From the NCBI GenBank assembly GCA_016199905.1, contig JACQFU010000278.1, forward strand, positions 1 to 18,208: DNA of 18,208 nucleotides, in the 5' to 3' direction. The position numbers and the translations under genes were made by a program. Every line of letters starts with the position of its first letter. The first letter of the stretch is position 1. This DNA comes from Candidatus Wallbacteria bacterium (GTDB lineage Bacteria; Muiribacteriota; UBA6191; JACPRK01). This document shows positions 1 to 8,081 of this stretch, piece by piece. A model generated the notes under the pieces. It saw nothing but the letters and a program-made list of their open reading frames with translations, was not told where the DNA came from and made no database searches.

Positions 1-1
1 C

Positions 2-3000
2 GACGCCGCCAGTTCGAAGGCCGAGGCCGAGCTGGACGCGCTCGACGAGCTGCTGGGCAAGCGTGCCGCACCTCCCCAAGCTGCGGCGATGCCCGACGTG
101 CGCGAGACTCGCCGCCTTACAGCGAGCCTTCTGGAGATCGAGGAAACCGACTTCGACGATGAGCTGCCACCTCCGCGAGTGCCAACCCTGCCGCCCGCAC
201 CGAGAGCCGGAAAGGCTGCGGCCGAGCCGGTTTCCGACGACGCGGCGCTCGACCTGGGCGGTCTCGGCGACCAGCTAACCCCGGCCCCGAGCGCCCCGGC
301 AGAGGAAGAGGAGCTGGCGCCAGTCATCGAGGAGGAGACGCCCTTCGATATGGGGAGCATCCTCGGTCCCGAACAGAAGATCATCGAGGAAGAGCCGGAT
401 CTCGAGGCGAGCCTGGGAGACCTGGGGGAGGAGTTGAGCCTCGAAACCGCCCCGGCTGTGGACGCCGGCGCCGCCGCGAGCGATGAAGCTTCTCCGGAAG
501 ACTTCGGGCGACTGGCGAACATCATCACGGGCATCATCAGCGAGGGACAGAGTGCAGCTCCGCTGCCCGCTGCGGGGGCCCCCGCGGGAGGGAACGTGGC
601 CGCCCGCGCGTCGGATGCCTCGAGCGCTGCGGCGGCATCGGACGATCGAATCGAGCAGCAGCTCAAGGAGCTGATCGTCGACGAGCTGATGGAGCCCGAG
701 CCGGCGCAACCCCTTGCGCCGCTGGACGACGTCCTGGTGGAGTCGCTGTCGTTCGAAGATGCGACGCCCATCGAGACCTCAGCGAGCAGCGCGCCGGGCG
801 CCGGCGCGAAGCAGAGCGCGCAGGACCTGGAGTCCCTGTTCGGAGAGTCGATGGCGTTCCAGCCTTCGAGCGCGGCCGGCTTCGAGGACGAGACCTTCGA
901 CCTGCCGCTGGAACTGGCGCCCATCGCGCCTCCTGCGGCCATCGCGCCCGAGCCCGCCCCGGCGGAGCGGGCGCCGGTAAGCCATGAGGACGTGACGCAG
1001 GGACTCGAGGCGTTGTCCGCGATGCTTCCGGACCTGACGTCGCCCAGCGAAACCAAAGTCCCGGAGGCATCGGCCGCGGTGCCCGACATCGACGAGTTGC
1101 TATCCGAGCTGTCGGCGCCCGGCGCCGAGACGAGTCCCGACGAGGCGTTGCTCCAGGAACTGGAGGGCGAGCTGCTGCCGCCGCCACCTGAGTTCCCCGG
1201 GGAGCAGACGGCGCCGGCACTTCTGGACGAACCCGCAGTGCCCCCGCTGCCGGACGAGCCGGCCGCGCGCCCGGGTCACGAGCCCCGGGAAGGCGTCGGG
1301 ATGCTCGCCGCCGAGGAAGTGCCGGACTTGATCATGGGGGGAGAGTTGCCATCGGACTGGGAAGACCCGTTGGCTGGCTTTGGCGGCGAACCGAGGGGAC
1401 CGGTGGAAGCCACGCAGCCGCATCCTGCGAAGCCGGCGACACCGGCGCCCAAGCCAGCGACGGAGCCCGTGTTCGAGGACCCCTTCGGGGACGCCGAGGC
1501 GCAGGCCGGGAGCAAGGACGATGCGTCGCTCGACGATCTTTTCCTCTCCACCGACCTGGATCTGGGAGAGATGCCCGGAGAGGACGAGGACGAGACGGCC
1601 TCGGCGTTGAACGCGGGACTTCGTGAAGAGGAGCGGTCTTCGGACGCTCATGTGCCGGCCGCAGCGCTCACGAGCCAGGACCTGGAGGGGCTCGAGCCGC
1701 CCCCGGCCGACGCGCTGGACATCTCGCTGCCGGGGCTGTCGGACGACGTTTTCCTTGCGAAGTCGCGGCGTGCCGAGCAGGCATCGCCGTCCGGCCGAGA
1801 AGGCTCCAAGTCCGCAGCAAAGGACTCCGGGAGTCCCGCGGGCGAGCTGGACTTCCTCTTCGGAAACGAGGAACTGCCGCCGCTGGAGCCGGGCACCCTG
1901 GACGAACCGGCCGCGCTGGAAGCGCCCACGGCAGCCGCCGAGTCCTGGGAGATGCCGGCCGACGAGCTGTTCGGCCCATCCGCCAAGCTGCCGGAGCCGA
2001 TTGCGCCGATGACCCCGACGACTCCGAAAGGTCTCGAGTCGCTGGCCGACTTCGCCGCCCCGCCCGCCCAGGTGACCCCTCCCGTGCGCGACACCGGGGC
2101 CAAGAGCGCCTCGACCCCGCTCGACGACATCTTCGGGACGCCGCCGCCGGACGATCTGGAATTCGACGAACTGCCGGCCCCCACCCGGCCGGCAAGGCAG
2201 GCGTCTTCGCCCGACTTGGACCGTGCAGCCCCGCAAGCGACCGCGTCGCCGTTGCCGGGCCTGCAAGGGCTGCTCGACGAGATCGAGGACGATCTGAAGC
2301 TGCCGCCACGAGACCTGGAGGACCTTCCGGGTCCGAATGCGGCGACGCAACAGCCCGGCCAAACCGCCGCAGCGCCGCTCGAGGACGTCTTCGACCTGCC
2401 GGCGCCCGCTCCCGTTTCCGAGAAGCCGGCTCCACCCGCCGTCCAATCGATTGAAGAGATGCTCGACTCCATCGGCGACGAGCCGTTGAGCCGCGCCAGG
2501 CCGATAGAGGTTCGCCCTGCTCCCGCAGCCACCTCGCCTGCCCTGGACCGCGGAGCGGAGCAGCCGCCCGCAGAACAGCCGGCGATCAGCCCCTTCTCCG
2601 GGATGCTGGACGAGTTGGACTTTGGGGCTCCCGCGGGAGCTCCCGCGGCAGCTCCCGCCGCCCCGGCCCCCGCGCCCGCTGCGCCGGCCGCCAAGGACAC
2701 GATCGCCGATCTGCTCGACGACCTCGACAGCCTCTCCGGCGGATTTGGAGCCAATGAACCGCCGGCCGCGCCGGTGGCTCCCGGGGTCTTGACGCCCGCG
2801 GAGGCCAAGGCCGCATTGAAGATGCCTGCGTTTTCCGCCCTCGACGAACTGGAGGAGAGCCTGCCCGGCGTGTTCGGCGATGTGGCTCCCAAGCCGGCCG
2901 CCCTGGCCGACACCGCGCCCAAGACTCCGCTGGAAGACGACTTCTTCCCCGACGACGAGACCGAGGACGAGCTGTTGAAGGAGCTGTCGTCGGCGCCGGC

Positions 3001-4624
3001 CGCGGCCCCGGAACCGGCCCCCCTCGAGGCGGCCCCGGTACCTGTTGCCGCGTGGGACGATTCGGATTGGAACGAGCTGCCCGGCGTCACCAACGCGCCC
3101 CCGGCGCCGCCCGCACCCGATGTCCGCTCCGCCGCGCCCCCTTCGCAACCCGTCGTCGACGAGTTCGACTGGGACGAGGTCCCCTCGGTCGGAGCCCCGA
3201 TCCATCCGGCCGCTCCTGTGGTGGAAGCGCAGCCGCCGGCTTCCCCGCCTCCTCCCCCGGAGACTCCTGCGCCGCAAGCGCCCCCTCCGCCGCCGGTCGC
3301 AGCTGGGCCCGCGCCACGCGCGCTCGGGAAGCTTGTGCCGCCGCCGGCCCCGGCCGAGCAGGCCGGCTCCGACCTCGACCGGCTCTCGGAGAAACAGTAC
3401 GACTTCCCGGGCATCCACCTGGAGCTGAAGGCGATGTGGGACAACCCCGACAGCTCGATGGACCCGCTGCTGGGGCTGGCGCCCAAGATGGCCGAGATGG
3501 CGCCGACGGACCGTTCGCACCAGTTCATCGCCGGAGTGCTTGCGCAGTTCCAGCAGCACCAATCGCGTGCGATCCTGTTTTTCGAAACAACCATTTCCCT
3601 TTGCGAGGCGGCCGGCGACGAAACCGGAGCTCTGTTCACCCTGGAGAGGCTTCGGGAGATCGTCCCCGGGGACCCGGGCGTCTGCCAGCGACTGGCTGAC
3701 GGCTACTTGCGCCACGAGCGCCGCTCCGAGGCTTGCGCACTCTGGCGGGAACAGGGGCAGAAGTTCCTGGATAGGAACACGATCGCGCAAGCGATCGGGG
3801 CCTTCGACCGCGCGCACCGCATTGCCCCCGACGACGTCGACGCGTTGCTGGGGTTGGCGTCGGCTTACCGTGCCGACTACAACGACTTGAAGGCCACGGA
3901 GGTTGTCAACGAGGCCCTCCAGCACAACCCGGGAAGCTATCGTCTGAATGTGGCCAAGGGGATCTCCCTGAGCCGCATCGGCCGCGCCCGGGCCGCCGAG
4001 AGTTGCCTGCAGCGCGCCCTGGATATCGCCTGGAGCGATGTGGGCGGGCTGGCCTGGTGCATGGATCAGCTCGGGACCGCCGGGCTGGGCATCTTCCAGG
4101 CCCGGTGCCGGACGCGCATCCTGGAGCTGGACCCTCAGGGCGGAGCGGCCTTGATGGCCAGCGCCGCCGACGAAGCCGCCGCGAGCGGCATGGGGCATCC
4201 CGGCGCCGCATCCTGGGCAGCGGGAATGGCCTGGCCGGGTTCCGGCCCGACCGCCGCGCGGCCACAGGAGGCGGAGCAGACCGCCCCGCCGGCGCCGGCA
4301 CCTCTGCCGCCCCCCGGTCCGCACACCGCGTTCTTGACGGGTCTGCGTGGCCGCGTCCCCCGCTACAGCAAGAAGCTGGAGAACCTGGAGTTCCTCGAAC
4401 GCGAGGTGAGCGCGGGCAGTGCCGGCGACGGTCGCCTGGCCGAGCTGCTCAAGGGCTACATCGCCGCCGCGGAGGTCTTCGTAGTCGAGCGCCCCGAAGA
4501 CGCAACCGAGCTGTACCGCCGGGGAGAGACCTACGTCTCCCAGATCCGCGACAAAGCGCTGCAGGCGATGTGGGCGGAGGAGTACCAGCGCAAGCTGACG
4601 CGAATGCGCAAGCGCACGAACTAG
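2..4624 (+). CDS. Giant acidic disordered scaffold with C-terminal TPRs (5'-partial, FimV-like layout)
   Basis: The frame is open from base 2, with no stop before the ATG at 89. The residues upstream of that ATG already carry the repeated acidic motif (LDALDELLG), so the true start lies outside the window. Numbering from 89, residues 1 to about 1100 are Ala/Pro/Glu/Asp-rich, with no recognisable fold. They carry more than a dozen short acidic-hydrophobic motifs such as IDELLSEL (~333), LDDLF (~480), LDDIFG (~677), LEDVF (~763), IEEMLDSI (~787), MLDELDFG (~839) and ADLLDDLD (~871), then WNELPGV and WDEVPSV. Residues ~1145-1320 form TPR-like helical pairs, followed by a Pro/Ala linker and a helical C-terminus (~1413-1511). 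I see no TM segment, although the N-terminus is missing. The layout recalls FimV, the pole hub that regulates pili. That link is inferred from architecture and from the pilT genes nearby. A generic TPR protein is the alternative. Confidence 0.8.
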   Translation, partial: DAASSKAEAELDALDELLGKRAAPPQAAAMPDVRETRRLTASLLEIEETDFDDELPPPRVPTLPPAPRAGKAAAEPVSDDAALDLGGLGDQLTPAPSAPAEEEELAPVIEEETPFDMGSILGPEQKIIEEEPDLEASLGDLGEELSLETAPAVDAGAAASDEASPEDFGRLANIITGIISEGQSAAPLPAAGAPAGGNVAARASDASSAAAASDDRIEQQLKELIVDELMEPEPAQPLAPLDDVLVESLSFEDATPIETSASSAPGAGAKQSAQDLESLFGESMAFQPSSAAGFEDETFDLPLELAPIAPPAAIAPEPAPAERAPVSHEDVTQGLEALSAMLPDLTSPSETKVPEASAAVPDIDELLSELSAPGAETSPDEALLQELEGELLPPPPEFPGEQTAPALLDEPAVPPLPDEPAARPGHEPREGVGMLAAEEVPDLIMGGELPSDWEDPLAGFGGEPRGPVEATQPHPAKPATPAPKPATEPVFEDPFGDAEAQAGSKDDASLDDLFLSTDLDLGEMPGEDEDETASALNAGLREEERSSDAHVPAAALTSQDLEGLEPPPADALDISLPGLSDDVFLAKSRRAEQASPSGREGSKSAAKDSGSPAGELDFLFGNEELPPLEPGTLDEPAALEAPTAAAESWEMPADELFGPSAKLPEPIAPMTPTTPKGLESLADFAAPPAQVTPPVRDTGAKSASTPLDDIFGTPPPDDLEFDELPAPTRPARQASSPDLDRAAPQATASPLPGLQGLLDEIEDDLKLPPRDLEDLPGPNAATQQPGQTAAAPLEDVFDLPAPAPVSEKPAPPAVQSIEEMLDSIGDEPLSRARPIEVRPAPAATSPALDRGAEQPPAEQPAISPFSGMLDELDFGAPAGAPAAAPAAPAPAPAAPAAKDTIADLLDDLDSLSGGFGANEPPAAPVAPGVLTPAEAKAALKMPAFSALDELEESLPGVFGDVAPKPAALADTAPKTPLEDDFFPDDETEDELLKELSSAPAAAPEPAPLEAAPVPVAAWDDSDWNELPGVTNAPPAPPAPDVRSAAPPSQPVVDEFDWDEVPSVGAPIHPAAPVVEAQPPASPPPPPETPAPQAPPPPPVAAGPAPRALGKLVPPPAPAEQAGSDLDRLSEKQYDFPGIHLELKAMWDNPDSSMDPLLGLAPKMAEMAPTDRSHQFIAGVLAQFQQHQSRAILFFETTISLCEAAGDETGALFTLERLREIVPGDPGVCQRLADGYLRHERRSEACALWREQGQKFLDRNTIAQAIGAFDRAHRIAPDDVDALLGLASAYRADYNDLKATEVVNEALQHNPGSYRLNVAKGISLSRIGRARAAESCLQRALDIAWSDVGGLAWCMDQLGTAGLGIFQARCRTRILELDPQGGAALMASAADEAAASGMGHPGAASWAAGMAWPGSGPTAARPQEAEQTAPPAPAPLPPPGPHTAFLTGLRGRVPRYSKKLENLEFLEREVSAGSAGDGRLAELLKGYIAAAEVFVVERPEDATELYRRGETYVSQIRDKALQAMWAEEYQRKLTRMRKRTN

Positions 4625-4641
4625 AAGTCTATCGGGGGGCG
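4625..4641 (+). repeat. 17-bp direct repeat, left copy
   Basis: The sequence AAGTCTATCGGGGGGCG starts on the base after the stop codon of the scaffold gene. An identical copy in the same orientation lies at 6380-6396. The flanking bases differ, so the repeat is exactly 17 bp. Here it runs on into a 12-bp palindrome, GGGGGCGCCCCC (4635-4646). Confidence 0.85.
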
Positions 4642-4728
4642 CCCCCAAGCGTGCGGCGATCGAAGCTTCTCCTTTTCCGGGAGCCTGCCGTTCATGAGAA
4701 GGTTCACTGGACTGGCGCTGACCAACAC

Positions 4729-5605
4729 ATGCCGATCTGGAATCCGGCCTATCCTCTCTACCGCCAGGCGCTGACGGCGCCGCAGGCCACGGCGCTCGTC
4801 GCGGGAGGCGAGTCGTACTCCTACTCGGAGCTGGCGGAGCAGGCGAGTCGAGTGGCGGGCTGGCTGAGGTCGCGCTCTCTTGCACCCGACCGGGCGCCGC
4901 GGGTGGGAGTGCTCGCCTCGCGCAGCTTGCAGGCCTACGCGGGCATCCTGGGCGCGTGCTGGGCTGGAGCGACCTACGTGGCGCTCGAGCCTCGGCTTCC
5001 CGCGGCGCGATTGCTGTCGATCCTGGAGCGGGCGAGGCTGGACGCCCTGGTTGTGGACACCGCCGGAGCCACGCACTTCGAGACGCTCGGGGGAGCCTTG
5101 CCGCGAGAGGCCCTGGCGCCGCAGGACGGCGCGAGCGCCCCGAACCGAACGCGAGTTGAACGCTGGCATCGGATGACGGCCAGCCGCGCCGCGCCGGAGC
5201 CGGTGGCATCAGGCCATCCCATCTACATCATGTTCACGTCGGGCACGACGGGCGTTCCCAAGGGAGTGGTGGTGCGGGCCTCCAACCTGGTCCACTTCCT
5301 CGAGGCCACGAGTGCCCTCTACCACCTTGGCCCCGGCGATCGGGTCGGGCAGTTGGCGGCGACGTCGTTCGATCTCTCGGTCGTCGAGCTCTTCGGGTGC
5401 TGGGCTGCGGGAGCGTCCTTGCACGTGGCCTCCGGCAGCCGGGTCGACAACCACTACGGTCCGACGGAGGCGACCGTCGCGTGCATGATGCAGTGCGTCA
5501 CGGACCCGCCGATCGAGACGCCGGGTCGAGGGATCGTGGCGATCGGGACACCTATCCGGGGATGTCCGCCGCGGTGGTCGACGAGGGCGGCGGTTTCGTG
5601 CCGGA
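4729..5605 (+). pseudogene. Decayed NRPS-type adenylation (AMP-binding) domain
   Basis: From the ATG at 4729 the frame reads as an amino-acid adenylation domain. These enzymes activate a carboxylic acid as its adenylate and load it on a carrier thiol. The start region SYSELAEQA, the A2-like ATYVALEPRLPAARL, the P-loop FTSGTTGVPKG (about 5230-5265), A4 FDLSVVELFG (from 5368) and A5 NHYGPTEA (5449-5472) are all present. Three lesions mark it as dead. First, A4 and A5 are only ~27 codons apart instead of roughly 90, so the part carrying most substrate-pocket residues is deleted in frame near 5435. Second, one base is missing at about 5552, and the expected PGMSAAVVDEGG continues in the next frame. 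Third, everything after VPD at about 5605, including A7-A10, is gone. No good ribosome-binding site precedes the ATG. The family is secure, the substrate is unknown. Confidence 0.85.
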
Positions 5606-5823
5606 CTGCTGCGCGACAAGGATGACACGGCGAGCTTCGCCGACGGCGAGTCCCTCGTACTCAAAGGACGCCTCGACTCCCTAGACGTCGCCGGCCTCGT
5701 GACCTTCCTGGAGACCGACCTGGGCCGGACGATCGCTCCCGAGGAGTTCGACGCGGGCCGGTTCGCACGGTGGATCGGATCGTGCGGATGGTGGAGGGGC
5801 CGGGCGAGGCACGCCAGGCCTGA
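5606..5823 (+). pseudogene. Decayed acyl/peptidyl carrier protein fragment
   Basis: Frame 2 from 5606 reads LLRDKDDTASFADGESLVL and then GRLDSLDVAGLVTFLETDLG, followed by TIAPEEFDAGRFA. This matches the C-terminal two-thirds of a carrier protein. The phosphopantetheine serine of the DSL motif is encoded at 5678-5680, and helix 2 and the 'xI.PE.fD..rF.T' loop follow. At about 5766 one base is missing. The next frame restores the expected ending TVDRIVRMVEGPGEARQA and stops with TGA at 5821-5823. The N-terminus is absent and joins directly to the broken adenylation domain. Probably A domain and carrier once worked as a pair, the A domain loading the carrier. Whether they were one polypeptide or two genes cannot be told. 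No intact start is present. Confidence 0.75.
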
Positions 5824-5869
5824 CGACGCCGCGAGGGAAGCGAGCGGTCCAGCCTCACCTGCGCCGGGA

Positions 5870-5887
5870 GCGGCCGAACTCGGCCGC
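5870..5887. repeat. Inverted repeat, 8-bp arms
   Basis: Arms GCGGCCGA (5870-5877) and TCGGCCGC (5880-5887) are perfectly complementary across a 2-nt centre. They sit in the short gap between the carrier-protein stop and the esterase fragment. No T-run follows, so its role, if any, is unknown. Confidence 0.5.
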
Positions 5888-5933
5888 ATGTGGACGCGCC
5901 TTGCGCTGGATGGGGCGATCGGGCCGGGGCCGA

Positions 5934-6100
5934 TCACGGCAGGCTGTGCCGCTTGAAGAACTCCCAGATCACGTCGTTGGCCTTGAAACCGCCGACGTCC
6001 CTTCCGACTATCAGGCCGGGCAGCAGCGGGTTGCCGCCGGGCCAGACGTGCCCGCCGCCCTCGATGGTCACGAGCACGAGCTCGGCTCGTGAAACCCCCT
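5934..6100 (-). pseudogene. C-terminal fragment of LpqC/PHB-depolymerase-type esterase
   Basis: Reading the minus strand, about 50 codons end at a TGA at 5936-5934. They contain ELVLVTIEGGGHVWPGG, then GRDVGGFKANDVIWEFFKRH and LP. This is the usual C-terminus of secreted alpha/beta-hydrolases of the LpqC / polyhydroxybutyrate depolymerase / feruloyl esterase family. The His of GGGHxWPGG is the catalytic-triad histidine of that family. Nothing upstream supplies the nucleophile Ser or the triad Asp: the frame hits a stop at 6134-6132, with no start codon. About five-sixths of a normal protein is missing, so this is a remnant. The family call is confident because the last 50 residues are so typical. 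The original substrate cannot be inferred. Confidence 0.75.
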
Positions 6101-6120
6101 GGTGAGCCGAGGGGAGAGGC

Positions 6121-6285
6121 TCAGCTTGAACTCAACCGCTGCGGGAAGTAGGGCGGCGAGCGCCCACGCACGCGGGACATCACTTGTTCGAGTGCTCGAC
6201 CCTCCCACGAGGCGCCCGCTATCGGGTGACCTCGCAGCTCTTCATCCGTGGCGATGCATGACAAACCGTGCAACAAGCCCGCCGT
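6121..6285 (-). pseudogene. Fragment of DUF4143-type ATP-binding protein
   Basis: The minus strand encodes AGLLHGLSCIATDEELRGHP, then IAGASWEGRALEQVMSRV and PYFP, before a TGA at 6123-6121. The pattern SGLLHxLLGI..eEL.GHP..GASWEGF..EQ, followed by a 'YF.RT..GAElDll' segment, is the hallmark of the DUF4143 domain. That domain sits at the C-terminus of AAA-type ATPases often annotated as ATP-binding proteins of unknown role. The N-terminal ATPase is absent, and the tail is cut at PYF, where the restriction-fold-like end should follow. The next sequence downstream on this strand is the esterase fragment, so a deletion seems to have joined two unrelated minus-strand genes. Coding-like sequence may continue to about 6400, but I recognise nothing there. 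Confidence 0.65.
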
Positions 6286-6379
6286 CTGAGGAACCGACCT
6301 CTCTACGGCGCCCGGACGTCCCTCCATGCCCCAGGGAGCCTCCTCCAACCCCAAAAGCTTCCCAACAGGCCACCCGACT

Positions 6380-6396
6380 AAGTCTATCGGGGGGCG
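6380..6396 (+). repeat. 17-bp direct repeat, right copy
   Basis: This is an exact copy of the 17-bp sequence at 4625-4641, in the same orientation, 1755 bp downstream. It is followed here by ATCCGAC instead of the C-run of the left copy. Confidence 0.85.
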
Positions 6397-6413
6397 ATCC
6401 GACCCCTCTCCAG

Positions 6414-6439
6414 TAGGGCAGGCGTGCCTGCCTGCCCTA
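6414..6439 (-). terminator. Strong hairpin downstream of the HEAT gene
   Basis: Perfect 10-bp arms TAGGGCAGGC (6414-6423) and GCCTGCCCTA (6430-6439) surround a 6-nt loop. On the minus strand the hairpin begins about 13 nt after the stop codon of the HEAT-repeat gene, the last gene of the operon, so it is well placed to end that transcript. There is no T-tract after it on either strand. It could therefore also be an mRNA 3'-end stabiliser or a dispersed extragenic palindrome. Confidence 0.5.
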
Positions 6440-6452
6440 TCGTAGCGCCTCA

Positions 6453-8081
6453 CTATCCGCTCTGCACCGCGGACTCGAGCTCGCGGATCTGCTGCTCGAG
6501 TCTCTGAACGGCATCGGGGAGCCCCTTGAGCGCCAGGGTGTCGAGGTCGCCAGTGCCGGTGGGCTCGTCGACCACGCGGCGGGCGACATCTCGATAGCAA
6601 CGGGCGAGCCGCTCGTTGAGCGCGTCCAGCCTCTGACCGACTTGTTTTTCGTGAGTGAAGAATCTGGCTGCTTCCCGCAGGAATCCGATGAAGGTCATTT
6701 TCTGGCTGTCCTTCTCGATGGCCTGGCGTTGCAGCTCTTTCTGATCGATGAGGTAGCGCACTTTCTTGATCTCGTGGTCGAAATGGGAAAGCCACGGACG
6801 CTCGAAGGCGCGCTCGTGAAAAAGGACCATGACCTGCTTGCCGATATCGAGCAGCAGTTCGTCGCGCTGAAGGATCAGGGCCTCCAGCTCTTTCTTGTCG
6901 GCCCGACGCTGACCGCCTAGCAGCCGGGTGGCGAATCTTGCGCTCGCGCGCACGCCCGAGTCGGCGCGCGCCGTACCGCCGGACGCAGGCGCATCGGCGT
7001 CTTCCTCGTGCGTCTCGGCCCTGGCCGCCGCAGCCCACGCCCCGGAACGCGGGGTTGCCGCCGCGCGCACGCCGCTCGACGCACGTCTCCGAAGGCCCGA
7101 GACACCCGCGGCATGCTGGGCGTGCTCCGGGTCGAGGTACTCGTAGTCGACGGCGTTGGCACGGATCACGCGCAGCGCGTGGCTTGCGGCCTGGGCCACC
7201 GTCGAATCGCCTCCGACCGAAATGGTGTGAAGGTACTCGGTGGCGCGACCCGCGTGCAGCCGCCCGAGGCTCTCGATCGCCTTGACGCGCACGTCGGAGT
7301 TCACGTCCACGAGCGCCTCGAGCAGCAGATCGACAGCCTCTTGATAGGGAACATAGCCCAGAGCGTAGATGGCGCTTTCCCGCATCCAGACTTCCACCGA
7401 CCGCAGCATCGCCGTCAGCGCCGCCACCACTCGGGGCTCTCCGTGCTTGGAGAGCAGCTTGGCCACGGTGGCTTTCACGCGATTGTCATCGTCTTCCAGC
7501 AGCGGCAAGATCGACTGCATCACCGTCTTGCCGCCGATGTGGTCGAGAGCCTCGGCAGAGTTCGACCGGATGCGGCTGTCGCGGTGCTTGAGGTACTGCT
7601 CGAGAATCGGAATCTGCTCGACGCCTCCGACCAGTCCGATGACGCGGATCGTCTCGGCTACGACGAACTCGTCGCGCTCCGCGGCCAGGTAGTCGAGCAG
7701 GGCCGGCAGGATCTTCGGGTCGTCGACGTCCTTCAAGAGGTCGATGACCATCAGCTTCTTCTCGGTGGGCGTCTGGAGCAGGCCGTCGAGCAAGTCGCTC
7801 CAGCCGGTGTTGCGCGTCTCCTCGCGAAGGCGATCGATCTCGGCCACGAGGCGGGGATGCCGGCGCATGCCGAGCTTCACTTCGTTGAGGGCTTTGCGGG
7901 CGAAGAACCGCACGCTGATCGAGGGGTTCGTCGTCGCTTTGCGGAGCATGGGCAACAGCTCGACGATTTCCTCCTCGGCGATCTCCTTGAGGCGCAGGAT
8001 GCTCATCGCGGCATAGGTGGCGATGTCCTCGTCCTTGCTCTCGAGATCCATGACGATGCGCTTGATCGTGGGCCGCGTCAC
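6453..8081 (-). CDS. HEAT-repeat protein with coiled-coil tail (HEAT-1)
   Basis: This 542-residue protein starts at a GTG (8081-8079) that overlaps the smpB stop as GTGA. GGAGAGG lies just upstream, so it is probably translated by coupling. Residues ~1-310 are tandem two-helix HEAT repeats with the usual D.R.R..A...L pattern (HRDSRIRSNSAEAL at 166, DDDNRVKATVAKLL at 197, SVEVWMRESAIYALG at 228). Residues ~320-395 are an Ala/Arg/Ser-rich disordered linker. Residues ~396-542 are charged, helical and probably coiled coil (KKELEALILQRDELLLDIG, ALNERLARCYRD, QRLEQQIRELES). No signal peptide or TM helix is visible, so it should be a cytoplasmic protein-protein adaptor. It is a paralogue of the HEAT gene at 12706-14394, with which it aligns without gaps over residues 166-275. 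Its partner is unknown. Confidence 0.85.
   Translation of the reverse strand: MTRPTIKRIVMDLESKDEDIATYAAMSILRLKEIAEEEIVELLPMLRKATTNPSISVRFFARKALNEVKLGMRRHPRLVAEIDRLREETRNTGWSDLLDGLLQTPTEKKLMVIDLLKDVDDPKILPALLDYLAAERDEFVVAETIRVIGLVGGVEQIPILEQYLKHRDSRIRSNSAEALDHIGGKTVMQSILPLLEDDDNRVKATVAKLLSKHGEPRVVAALTAMLRSVEVWMRESAIYALGYVPYQEAVDLLLEALVDVNSDVRVKAIESLGRLHAGRATEYLHTISVGGDSTVAQAASHALRVIRANAVDYEYLDPEHAQHAAGVSGLRRRASSGVRAAATPRSGAWAAAARAETHEEDADAPASGGTARADSGVRASARFATRLLGGQRRADKKELEALILQRDELLLDIGKQVMVLFHERAFERPWLSHFDHEIKKVRYLIDQKELQRQAIEKDSQKMTFIGFLREAARFFTHEKQVGQRLDALNERLARCYRDVARRVVDEPTGTGDLDTLALKGLPDAVQRLEQQIRELESAVQSG

Larger units (their letters stand above)
4625..6452. other. Gene graveyard: 1.8 kb with no intact gene
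   Basis: This stretch between the stop of the scaffold gene and the stop of the first HEAT gene contains only broken genes. In order they are an adenylation domain and a carrier protein on plus, then an esterase C-terminus and a DUF4143 piece on minus. No ORF here is complete for its family. The parts between the fragments (about 5824-5933 and 6286-6410) show only short hairpin-forming sequences, for example arms at 5870-5877 and 5880-5887. The block is bracketed by a perfect 17-bp direct repeat. The fragments belong to unrelated families and each has lost its own ends, which fits serial deletion in a neutral region rather than one inserted element. Confidence 0.8.

Noticed and set aside
4635..4646. 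GGGGGCGCCCCC palindrome as a terminator of the scaffold gene.
   Set aside because: It leaves only a tiny loop and no T-run follows. It is better explained as part of the repeat context.
1100..5209. A 1369-codon open frame on the minus strand opposite the scaffold gene.
   Set aside because: It is Arg/Gly-rich with no domain, and mirrors the codon bias of the plus-strand gene. Acid- and Pro-rich G+C-rich genes commonly leave such antisense frames open.
4625..6452. The degraded block as a complete insertion sequence or integron.
   Set aside because: No transposase or integrase fragment and no terminal inverted repeats at the 17-bp copies were seen.
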